35,564 nucleotides of DNA from an uncultured Lachnospiraceae bacterium (GTDB taxonomy: Bacteria; Bacillota; Clostridia; Lachnospirales; Lachnospiraceae). The stretch is taken from contig CATKXE010000031.1 in the NCBI GenBank assembly GCA_949840465.1, positions 1-35,564 on the forward strand, given 5' to 3'. The position numbers and the translations under genes were made by a program. Of this stretch, positions 24,528 through 31,417 are shown piece after piece (position 1 is the stretch's first letter; every line of letters begins with the position of its first letter). Below the pieces are notes generated by a model. That model saw only the letters and a list, made by a program, of their open reading frames with translations, did not search any database and was not told the DNA's origin.

Positions 24528-25925
24528 ATGGAGGATGGACAAGTTTTACATACCAGCCCTTATGTGACACAGATTGAGAAATTTGCAGATTCTTTAAAAC
24601 AGCTTTCTCATACATTTTTGCAGATGGGTGAGAAAAAGAAAGCCTTTACAAGCGAGGAGATCGACGGGATGTTCGAGACCGTGAAGGAGAAGGTCTGTCA
24701 AAAATGTGAGAAATCTTCCTGGTGCTGGGGGGAGAATTTTGTCCATACATACCAAATGGGCTATGAGATCCTTTCGGCGGTGGACTCTTATGGGAACGAG
24801 CTGAATACCGAGACCAAGCGGAAGCTGAAACAGTGCTGTCTTATGGCGCCGCGTTTTCTGAGGGAGATGCTGGAGGCATTCCACGACGCCAGGCAGAATA
24901 TGATGTGGACAAACCGTATAGCGCAGAGCAGGGAAGGCTGCGCTATACAGATGGACACATTTGCGGATATGATACGGAACACGGCAAAGGAACTGGAGGA
25001 CAGCCTGTTTATCGACGACCGTCTGGAAAAGCGGATGATCGCAGCCATGAAGAAAAAAGGGGTGCGGGTGCTTTACACCAATTTTTTCATGAACAGGGAA
25101 GGCAAGTACGAAGTCCATATTACTGCCCGCGCCATGCAGGATGTGAACATCACGCTGCGGGAAATGGTAAAGACTGCCTCCGAGGTGATGGGGAGGCGGC
25201 TCGTATCCGACGGGATCGGAGCCCAGACGTTGGGGCGGGAATATACGACGGTCATATGCCAGGAAGGACCCGCATTTCACACCTTGCAGGGGGTGGCGCG
25301 GATTGGGAAGGGGGGCAGCCAGATTTCAGGGGATAATTTCATGACGTTGGCATTGCAGGGAGGAAGGCTTGCGGTGGCGTTGTGTGACGGCATGGGCTCC
25401 GGCGAAAAAGCATGCAGGGAGAGCACGCTGGTGATCGAGCTTTTGGAGGAACTGCTGGAAGCAGGATTTCCAGAAAAAACAGCCATCCAGATGATCAATA
25501 CGACGCTGGTGATGGGGCGCGAGGAAATCCATTATTCCACCATTGATATGAGCGTTTTTGACCTGTATACCGGGAAATGCGAACTGATTAAGGCGGGGGC
25601 GTCTGCGACGTTTATCCGGCAGAAGGAACAAGTCGAGCATCTAAGTTCCACCAGTCTTCCTATCGGGGTTCTACATCAGATTGAGATTGATTCTGTAGAG
25701 CGTGAGCTTCATGACGGCGATTTCGTGGTGATGGTGACGGACGGCGTGATGGACGCCCTTCCCGTAGGAGAGCAGGATATTTTGCTGGAAACGATCATTC
25801 AGGGCACGCTTCTGGTCAATCCCAGGGAACTGGCCCAGCATGTTTTAGAGCAGGTGCTGAACTGGACAGGCAATCCCCCTCAGGATGATATGACGGTGCT
25901 TGCCATTGGAATCTGGGAAAATTGA
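24528..25925 (+). CDS. spoIIE: SpoIIE-family protein phosphatase lacking the membrane domain
   Basis: PPM-type serine phosphatase; SpoIIE dephosphorylates SpoIIAA to switch on sigma F in the forespore. The ATG at 24528 has AGGAGG 7 nt upstream. The product is only 465 residues, against about 800 for B. subtilis SpoIIE. The ten-TM N-terminal part is missing and no TM helix is seen. The rest aligns in layout with the cytosolic half: a Cys cluster (C57, C60, C66: CQKCEKSSWCW), a regulatory helical region (about 80-240) and the phosphatase domain (about 245-465) with Asp287 in LCDGMGSGEKA, VMVTDGVMDA and PQDDMTVLAIG. Position after divIC fits spoIIE. A general stress phosphatase is a less likely alternative because of the Cys motif and context. 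Confidence 0.88.
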   Translation: MEDGQVLHTSPYVTQIEKFADSLKQLSHTFLQMGEKKKAFTSEEIDGMFETVKEKVCQKCEKSSWCWGENFVHTYQMGYEILSAVDSYGNELNTETKRKLKQCCLMAPRFLREMLEAFHDARQNMMWTNRIAQSREGCAIQMDTFADMIRNTAKELEDSLFIDDRLEKRMIAAMKKKGVRVLYTNFFMNREGKYEVHITARAMQDVNITLREMVKTASEVMGRRLVSDGIGAQTLGREYTTVICQEGPAFHTLQGVARIGKGGSQISGDNFMTLALQGGRLAVALCDGMGSGEKACRESTLVIELLEELLEAGFPEKTAIQMINTTLVMGREEIHYSTIDMSVFDLYTGKCELIKAGASATFIRQKEQVEHLSSTSLPIGVLHQIEIDSVERELHDGDFVVMVTDGVMDALPVGEQDILLETIIQGTLLVNPRELAQHVLEQVLNWTGNPPQDDMTVLAIGIWEN

Positions 25926-26040
25926 AGTTTGAAAGCAGGTTTTTATAGACGTTTGCGCGGGGGCGCCGCAGGGGTACAAGTATGGTTTTGGCAGCGCGGG
26001 ACTTCTGGTTTTATAAGGAACGGAGCAGTACCATGGCTGC

Positions 26041-26081
26041 GGTTCACGCCCGGACAGGGCATGAACCGGCTATATTATAAT
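26041..26081 (+). promoter_or_regulatory. Dyad operator and -10 box of the unknown operon
   Basis: GGTTCA-C-GCCC (26041-26051) and GGGC-A-TGAACC (26057-26067) form an inverted repeat around GGACA; a perfect TATAAT follows at 26076-26081. The dyad covers the -35 region, where no TTGACA-like box exists, so it may be an activator or repressor site. The 182 nt after spoIIE hold no convincing gene; a 60-codon Gly/Arg-rich frame there is unlikely. Confidence 0.5.
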
Positions 26082-26107
26082 AGGAAAGGAAAAATACATA
26101 CAGGATC

Positions 26108-26821
26108 ATGAGTGTATACGAAATGGCTTATCATAAAAATGTTGTGGATACAAACACAGTGCGGTATGCCTTGAGGCCGCCGAAGCCGCGCCGGGCGGAG
26201 CGGCTTAAAGGGCTGAATACGCCGCGGATTTTGATTTTTATGTCAGGCTGGCATCACGCAAGGAAAGGATTTATCCGAATAGATGAATGGGGGTGCATGC
26301 AGTCTGGGTTTATTAAAAGGAAACAGGAGGATTTTGAATGCTATTGTGCCAGAATGATGGAAAGAATGGAGGAAGACCTGTCGCCTGTGAGGGTGGAGCT
26401 GAAAAAAATGTTTATTGAATATGCTTCTTTGGAACGGGAAGCTTCCGCACGGAATGCGAAAAATAAATCCTCCAGGACGGTACAGGATATACGCGCGGAA
26501 GAGTCTGTCCGCCAGGCGGAGCAGTCTCTGAAATCAAAGCGTAAGGAGCTGTTTGACAAGATCATCAGCTTGCAGAAAAGCCTGGAGACGAGAGAGATTG
26601 TCATGGAGGAGGAGCTTTTGGCAGCCGCAGCAAGAATGCGTTCCCTTTTCTCCTGCTACTGCCATGGGGTATTGTACCATTTGGGTAACAGGGAATGGAG
26701 TACCAGGGCCGTGCCGGAGGTGAACATTGACAACCGCGCATATCATTTATACCGTGACCGGCACAGGGAAGACGATGAGTATATGAAGGAGGTGATCCGG
26801 TATGCGGGAAAGATTAAGTAA
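26108..26821 (+). CDS. Unknown cytosolic coiled-coil protein, first gene of four-gene operon
   Basis: I do not recognise this 237-residue protein. It is basic, with no signal peptide or TM helix. Residues 1-75 are a globular-looking region with many aromatic residues and Cys/His (GWHHARKGFIRIDEWGCM). Residues about 75-170 are strongly helical and probably a coiled coil (EELLAAAARMRSLF end). The C-terminus has HLGNREWSTRAVPEVNIDN and a charged tail. The ribosome site is AGGA close to the ATG, with a longer AGGAAAGGA further up. It overlaps the next gene by 20 nt. Codon use resembles the neighbours. Confidence 0.7.
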   Translation: MSVYEMAYHKNVVDTNTVRYALRPPKPRRAERLKGLNTPRILIFMSGWHHARKGFIRIDEWGCMQSGFIKRKQEDFECYCARMMERMEEDLSPVRVELKKMFIEYASLEREASARNAKNKSSRTVQDIRAEESVRQAEQSLKSKRKELFDKIISLQKSLETREIVMEEELLAAAARMRSLFSCYCHGVLYHLGNREWSTRAVPEVNIDNRAYHLYRDRHREDDEYMKEVIRYAGKIK

Positions 26822-27230
26822 GCTGTTTAGAAGGACATTAAAGCCCCTGGAGCTGCCTTCGGACTGCCGGGAATTGGAGCTGTGCCCGGAGGCCGGACAT
26901 GCGGCAAGGCACGTAGGGATGCGGCCTGCGCCTTATCAGTTTCCGGAGCGGATCTATGAATTTTCCAAATCCCTGGACAGTGAAATCGACATATTTCTGG
27001 CGAATGTGGATTGCGATAAATATAATGAAAATTATTTTGATTCCATCATTAATATCACCTGTAATCTGGGCATTACAGATATTGACCGACAGGCTCAGGC
27101 GCATAAGCAGGCGTGCCTCGAAATCCGGGAACTGCAGAATGTGGAACTCTCCCGGCTGAAACTGGAGAAGCAGGAGGTGGAGGCTCAGATTTTGGAAAAT
27201 GAGGAAGAGGAAAAAATATTGCAAAAATAA
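26802..27230 (+). CDS. Unknown small acidic coiled-coil protein, second gene of operon
   Basis: I do not recognise this 142-residue protein. It starts in the last codons of the previous gene (20-nt overlap), a sign of coupled translation. The first 15 residues are basic (MRERLSKLFRRTLK); the middle has YQFPERIYEFSKSLDSEIDIF and NENYFDSIINITCNLGI. The C-terminus from about 105 is a Glu/Leu-rich coiled coil (LRLKLEKQEVEAQI-like). No signal or TM segment is present. The next gene starts 46 nt after the stop. Confidence 0.65.
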   Translation: MRERLSKLFRRTLKPLELPSDCRELELCPEAGHAARHVGMRPAPYQFPERIYEFSKSLDSEIDIFLANVDCDKYNENYFDSIINITCNLGITDIDRQAQAHKQACLEIRELQNVELSRLKLEKQEVEAQILENEEEEKILQK

Positions 27231-27276
27231 CTGCGGGGTTGGAACACATTGTGGACTTAAGAGAGGGAGGGAGCAT

Positions 27277-28233
27277 ATGTCTCATAAAATACAGGACATC
27301 TTAAGGGGCCGGAACCGTTCTGTGGTGAAGTCGGAAAGGGAGAAGCAGAATGCAGGCCAGAATTTTTTACAGAATACATGGGTGAAAAATCTGATTATTC
27401 TAATCTGCATCATTGCTGATATGGCCACGTTATATAATATTTTTGAACTGCAGATGACACAGCAGCAGATTCTGACCATCATCATCACGGTCGTGATCGC
27501 GGGAGCCCTGAATATCGCCCCGGTGCTTCTTGCTGTCTGTCTCAATGATAAAGAAGATACTTCCAGGCTGAAAAACGTGCAGATGACTGCATTCGCAGGA
27601 GTATTCGTCCTGCTTTTTTTGTCTACGGCCATTTTGCGGTGGACGTCAAGAGGGGATTTATTTGCCTCTGAGTCAGGGCTTATGATTTCAGGTGTTACGG
27701 ATCTTTCGGAAAATAAAAATGTTCCGGAAGATTTCATAGAAGTTGGCGTGCAGAACGCCGGCCCCCGGGTTTCCGCTGTGGAATCCTATGGAGCTGCCCC
27801 GGGGCGGGAGAACCGCCCGCAGATTGCAGCCGCCCAACAGAAGGGGACTACCATGGCGCAAAATGCCTGCGCGCTGATTCTTCTTCTGGAACCCCTTGCC
27901 ACCAGCGCGGTCTGCTTTGGACTCAGTTATGAGAAAGATCCTCACAGAAAAAAACGGCAGTTCCTCCGCCTGCAGAACGTCAGGCTGCGGCAGGAGCGGG
28001 ACGGATATCAGGTGCAGATCACAGAATTGGAGCAGGAACTAAAGGAATGCAATCTGGCCGAATATGACAGGGAGCAGTATGGCACCATGCGCAAACAGAT
28101 TGAACTTTACAGACAGTATTTCAAGATTCATGCCAGACGGCGGCTTGCGGAAAAAGACGGCACTGCAAATGCGGCCACCCTTCTTCTGGAAGAGAGCAAA
28201 CTGGCACAGGCCATAGGAGGGATGAAGCTGTGA
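27277..28233 (+). CDS. Unknown four-TM protein with coiled-coil tail, third gene of operon
   Basis: I do not recognise this 318-residue membrane protein. I chose the ATG at 27277 (MSHKIQDILRG) with GGGAGG upstream; a longer frame from 27199 overlaps the previous gene. Predicted TM helices: about 37-57, 65-90, 104-122 and 193-214. Between TM3 and TM4 lies a Gly/Ala/Pro-rich loop of about 70 residues. The cytosolic tail (about 225-318) is a charged coiled coil (RLRQERDGYQVQITELEQEL). The layout recalls MotA/ExbB/ZorA-type proteins, but I see no diagnostic residues. Its TGA overlaps the GTG start of the lipoprotein gene. Confidence 0.7.
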   Translation: MSHKIQDILRGRNRSVVKSEREKQNAGQNFLQNTWVKNLIILICIIADMATLYNIFELQMTQQQILTIIITVVIAGALNIAPVLLAVCLNDKEDTSRLKNVQMTAFAGVFVLLFLSTAILRWTSRGDLFASESGLMISGVTDLSENKNVPEDFIEVGVQNAGPRVSAVESYGAAPGRENRPQIAAAQQKGTTMAQNACALILLLEPLATSAVCFGLSYEKDPHRKKRQFLRLQNVRLRQERDGYQVQITELEQELKECNLAEYDREQYGTMRKQIELYRQYFKIHARRRLAEKDGTANAATLLLEESKLAQAIGGMKL

Positions 28234-29462
28234 CTAAAAGAAATTCCCAAAGGTTCCTGTCTCTTGGAACCTGCATTTTTTTCATCGTGGCAATGGCGGC
28301 GGGCTGCGGCACTCAAAACAGGAAAGACAGCGATCCGCTCCATCTGGCGGTGATCATCGGCGCCCATGCAAACGCGCCCAGAGCCAACACGTCCGTCATG
28401 TATGACGAGATCCTGGAAGCCTGCACACAGAGCGGCTCCACCATTTCCATCATTGTAAATGACGGCGCTCCCTATGCTTCTGTTGTGACAGTCCCGGAGA
28501 CGAAATCCGGTTTGAGCGACGAAAAATATCAGGCCATTGCAAAGGAGCGGACGGAACAGATTCTTGAGCTGGCGGACGGGATGCTTGCAAAGACGGCAGA
28601 AACAGACCTTTTGTCCGCGGTCTCACTGGCAGGGCGGCAATTAGAGGCGGAGGACGGAGGAAGAAAAGAACTGATTATCATTGATTCCGGGCTTACCACA
28701 ACGCCGCCGCTGGATTTTTCCGAGAGTCTTTTGGAAGGGATCGCGGCGGAGAATGTGGCGGAGCTTTTAGATGGGCAAAGGGCGCTTCCTGACCTTCAGG
28801 GCATTGACAGCGTCCGATTTTTTAATATTGGGGATGTGGCCAGCCCCCAGTCACGGCTTACAGAGGCGAACCGGAAAATGCTCATGGAAGTCTGGGACAA
28901 GATATTGACGAGAGCAGGCGCAAAAGAAATCAAGTTCCAGACGGATCTGCCGTTATCCACATCTTACGAGGAAGGACAAGTTCCCGGGGTGTCCACAGTG
29001 GCTGTGATGGAACGGGCGTCAGCGCTGGCGCTGGAAGAGGTGGATCTCAAAGAAGTAGACGCGCTGAGCTTTGATGAAGAAACCATTGCGTTCTGTCCGG
29101 ACACCGATGAATTTGTGGACAGAGAGGCGGCAAAAGCCGCGCTGGAAGGGGCGGCGGCTTATATGGAACAGCATCCCGCATTTTACGCCGCCCTGGTTGG
29201 CACAACGGCAAAGGCCGGAGATCTGGAGAGCTGCATTGGCCTCTCCAAAAAACGGGCGGAAGCAGTGAAGAGGCTTCTGACAGAAATGGGGGTGGATGCG
29301 GCAAGGCTTAAAGCAGTCGGAACAGGGTATGACAATCCCTTTTATAAAGAAGACTGGAAGGACGGGAAATTGGATGAAACTGCGGCCGCACAGAACCGGG
29401 CAGTGGTTCTGATTGACGGTTCAGGCGAGACGGCAGGGCGGATTCTGAAAAAAGCGGGCTGA
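28230..29462 (+). CDS. Lipoprotein with degenerate vWA-like and OmpA-like domains, fourth gene of operon
   Basis: A 410-residue exported protein, GTG start overlapping the previous stop by 4 nt. It has a basic N-terminus, hydrophobic signal and lipobox-like MAAGC (Cys26). Residues about 38-240 have alternating strands and helices resembling a von Willebrand A fold (LHLAVIIGAHANAP, TDLLSAVSLAGRQL, ELIIIDSGLTTTPP), but the DxSxS metal motif is absent. Residues about 285-405 look like an OmpA/MotB-type peptidoglycan-binding domain (ALVGTTAKAGD, SKKRAEAVKRLLTEMGVD, LKAVGTGYDNPF, QNRAVVLI). OmpA-like domains are unusual but known in Gram-positives. The protein probably links the membrane to the wall. 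Confidence 0.75.
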   Translation: MTKRNSQRFLSLGTCIFFIVAMAAGCGTQNRKDSDPLHLAVIIGAHANAPRANTSVMYDEILEACTQSGSTISIIVNDGAPYASVVTVPETKSGLSDEKYQAIAKERTEQILELADGMLAKTAETDLLSAVSLAGRQLEAEDGGRKELIIIDSGLTTTPPLDFSESLLEGIAAENVAELLDGQRALPDLQGIDSVRFFNIGDVASPQSRLTEANRKMLMEVWDKILTRAGAKEIKFQTDLPLSTSYEEGQVPGVSTVAVMERASALALEEVDLKEVDALSFDEETIAFCPDTDEFVDREAAKAALEGAAAYMEQHPAFYAALVGTTAKAGDLESCIGLSKKRAEAVKRLLTEMGVDAARLKAVGTGYDNPFYKEDWKDGKLDETAAAQNRAVVLIDGSGETAGRILKKAG

Positions 29463-29482
29463 GGGCGGCATAACCTAAAACG

Positions 29483-29532
29483 AAATTTGGTTACAGGCGC
29501 ACCCTGACCAGGCGCGGCCTGTAATCAAATTT
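29483..29532 (+). terminator. Long hairpin at the end of the unknown operon
   Basis: A 16-bp stem: AAATTTG (29483-29489) with CAAATTT (29526-29532), a G-T pair, and TTACAGGC (29491-29498) with GCCTGTAA (29517-29524). It has no separate T-run on the plus strand, but lies 20 nt after the operon stop. Confidence 0.5.
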
Positions 29533-29563
29533 AAGCATGAGAGCGGATTTCCGAACAAATGAT

Positions 29564-29593
29564 TTGACGTTCGCACCGGTTTTGGGATATACT
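29564..29593 (+). promoter_or_regulatory. Sigma-A promoter of the YfcE-like gene
   Basis: TTGACG (29564-29569), 18 nt, TATACT (29588-29593). The leader is about 80 nt. In it CTCTC/GAGAG (29607-29621) and TGAGAGG/CCTCTCA (29616-29636) are mutually exclusive stems. Confidence 0.65.
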
Positions 29594-29681
29594 AAACATT
29601 AGATGACTCTCTGGCTGAGAGGTCCTGTCCCTCTCACTAATGAATCATCAGATACTGGTTACATTCAGAAAGGGAAAAAAG

Positions 29682-30224
29682 ATGAAACTCATGATTGCGT
29701 CAGACATACATGGCTCTTCCTGCTATTGCCGGCAGATGCTTAAAGCCTATGAAAAGGAAGCTGCGGATCGGCTTCTGCTGTTAGGGGATATTTTATATCA
29801 TGGGCCGCGCAATGACCTTCCGGCGGCATATGCGCCAAAAGAGGTTATCTCTATGCTTAATGAAGTAAAAAAGGAACTGCTTTGTGTGCGGGGAAATTGT
29901 GATACCGAGGTGGATCAGATGGTTCTGGAATTTCCCATCATGGCAGAATATTGTCTTTTAGAGATCGGCGGGAAGACATTGTTTGCCACGCATGGACATG
30001 TATTTCATCCGGATGCCCCGCCCATGTTAAAGCCGGGGGATATACTGCTGAACGGGCACACGCACGTCCCGGCCTGCAAGGATATGGGCGCGTTCTGGTA
30101 TATGAATCCGGGTTCGGTTTCGATTCCAAAGGAAGGTTCCCCCCACGGATATATCGTTTACGAAAACCGGAAATTTTTATGGAAAGATATGGAAGGCGAA
30201 GTATGGAAAGAGAAAATTTTTTAA
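29682..30224 (+). CDS. yfcE: YfcE-type metallophosphodiesterase
   Basis: Small calcineurin-like phosphodiesterase, 180 residues (E. coli YfcE has 184). I chose the ATG at 29682 (MKLMIASDIHGSS) with AAAGGG upstream; the frame from 29640 adds 14 unlikely residues. Metal-binding motifs in order: SDIHG, LLGDILYHGPRN, CVRGNCD, ATHGH and NGHTHVP, followed by MNPGSVSIPK. The family acts on bis-pNPP in vitro; its natural substrate is not known. It has its own promoter and is followed after 73 nt by the NYN/LOTUS gene. Confidence 0.92.
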   Translation: MKLMIASDIHGSSCYCRQMLKAYEKEAADRLLLLGDILYHGPRNDLPAAYAPKEVISMLNEVKKELLCVRGNCDTEVDQMVLEFPIMAEYCLLEIGGKTLFATHGHVFHPDAPPMLKPGDILLNGHTHVPACKDMGAFWYMNPGSVSIPKEGSPHGYIVYENRKFLWKDMEGEVWKEKIF

Positions 30225-30297
30225 GGAAAAAACGGATTCCTGTACGCTGCACGCAGATGCAAAAGACGCACAGGAACGCAGAGGGAGGTAGATGCAG

Positions 30298-31263
30298 ATG
30301 GATGATCGAATTGCGCTTTTGATCGACGCAGACAATGTTTCGGCGAAATATATCAAACCGATTCTGGACGAACTGTCAAAGTATGGAAATATTACATATA
30401 AAAGGATTTATGGAGACTGGACAAGCCCGTACAATCAAAGTTGGAAGGAAGTGCTTTTGCAGAACAGCATTACCCCTATCCAGCAGTTCAGTTATACATA
30501 TGGAAAAAATGCAACCGATTCAGCCATGATCATTGACGCAATGGATATGCTGTACACCAGTGAACTGGAGGGGTTCTGCCTGGTGTCAAGCGACAGTGAT
30601 TTTACAAAGCTGGCAAGCCGCCTTCGGGAGAGCGGAAAGAATGTGATCGGTATGGGAGAGGAGAAAACGCCGATACCCTTCCGAAAAGCCTGCGACATCT
30701 TTACCGTTCTGGAACTTCTCTTAGAAGACAGCACGATGGGAAATGGAGAAAAAGCTTCCGCTGCGGCTGCCGCTAAGGAAACAAAACGCAGCAGCGCGGG
30801 TGTGGCGAAGAGCCAGATTGAGGAAGATGTGGTCAAGATCATCATGGAAAACCAGAACGACGACAGGGAGACCGGGCTGGGCGAAGTGGGAAGCCGTCTG
30901 GTGAAGCTGTATCCTGACTTTGACGTGCGGCGCTATGGGTACAGCCTGCTGTCAAAATTTTTGGAGACCTTCCCCAGGCTGAAACTGAAGCAGGACGGAA
31001 CCAAGGTTTCCGTGATGCTCTATGAGGATAAGAGCCGGAAGGATCTGCTGGAAGAATACATCCTGCAGCAGATTAAAAGTGCAGGCAGGCAGGGGGTCTC
31101 GCTGGGAACGCTGGGCAACCGTATCCGGAACAAATTCGGTGATTTTAAGGTGCATGACTATGGATATTCCCAGTTTAAATCCTACATCCAGAGCTTCAGG
31201 GATGTGAAGGTGGAGGACGACGGAGAGCAGAATTGGGCGATTTATACGAAGAATCTGGAGTAG
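30298..31263 (+). CDS. NYN-domain ribonuclease-like protein with two OST-HTH/LOTUS domains
   Basis: A 321-residue protein. I chose the second ATG (30298), 9 nt after AGGGAGG; the ATG at 30292 is too close. The N-terminal NYN (PIN-like) domain covers about 1-140 with acidic residues in LLIDADN, DSAMIIDAMD and VSSDSDF, consistent with a metal-dependent nuclease. A linker rich in Ala/Lys/Ser follows. Two OST-HTH/LOTUS repeats (about 175-245 and 250-318) are recognised by VKIIMENQN..LGEVGSRL and LEEYILQQI..LGTLGNRI, each with a YGYS(L/Q) motif. LOTUS domains bind RNA, including G-quadruplex RNA, in other systems. The bacterial function is unknown. Confidence 0.88.
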   Translation: MDDRIALLIDADNVSAKYIKPILDELSKYGNITYKRIYGDWTSPYNQSWKEVLLQNSITPIQQFSYTYGKNATDSAMIIDAMDMLYTSELEGFCLVSSDSDFTKLASRLRESGKNVIGMGEEKTPIPFRKACDIFTVLELLLEDSTMGNGEKASAAAAAKETKRSSAGVAKSQIEEDVVKIIMENQNDDRETGLGEVGSRLVKLYPDFDVRRYGYSLLSKFLETFPRLKLKQDGTKVSVMLYEDKSRKDLLEEYILQQIKSAGRQGVSLGTLGNRIRNKFGDFKVHDYGYSQFKSYIQSFRDVKVEDDGEQNWAIYTKNLE

Positions 31264-31417
31264 GGAGACTTTCGAAAAAAGAACCAACGCAATCAGTACC
31301 TGCATTTTTTATATCAAACTTGCGGAAATATTGCTGCAGAAAACAGGGTTTCTGGTAAAGCACACCGTCCATGGGCATGGCATCACGGACGAGAATCAAG
31401 AAGGAATAGGGCACAAT

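Noticed and set aside
25929..26111. A 60-codon plus-strand frame between spoIIE and the unknown operon
   Set aside because: It has no ribosome site, a skewed Arg/Gly/Trp composition, and overlaps the dyad and the -10 box of the next operon.
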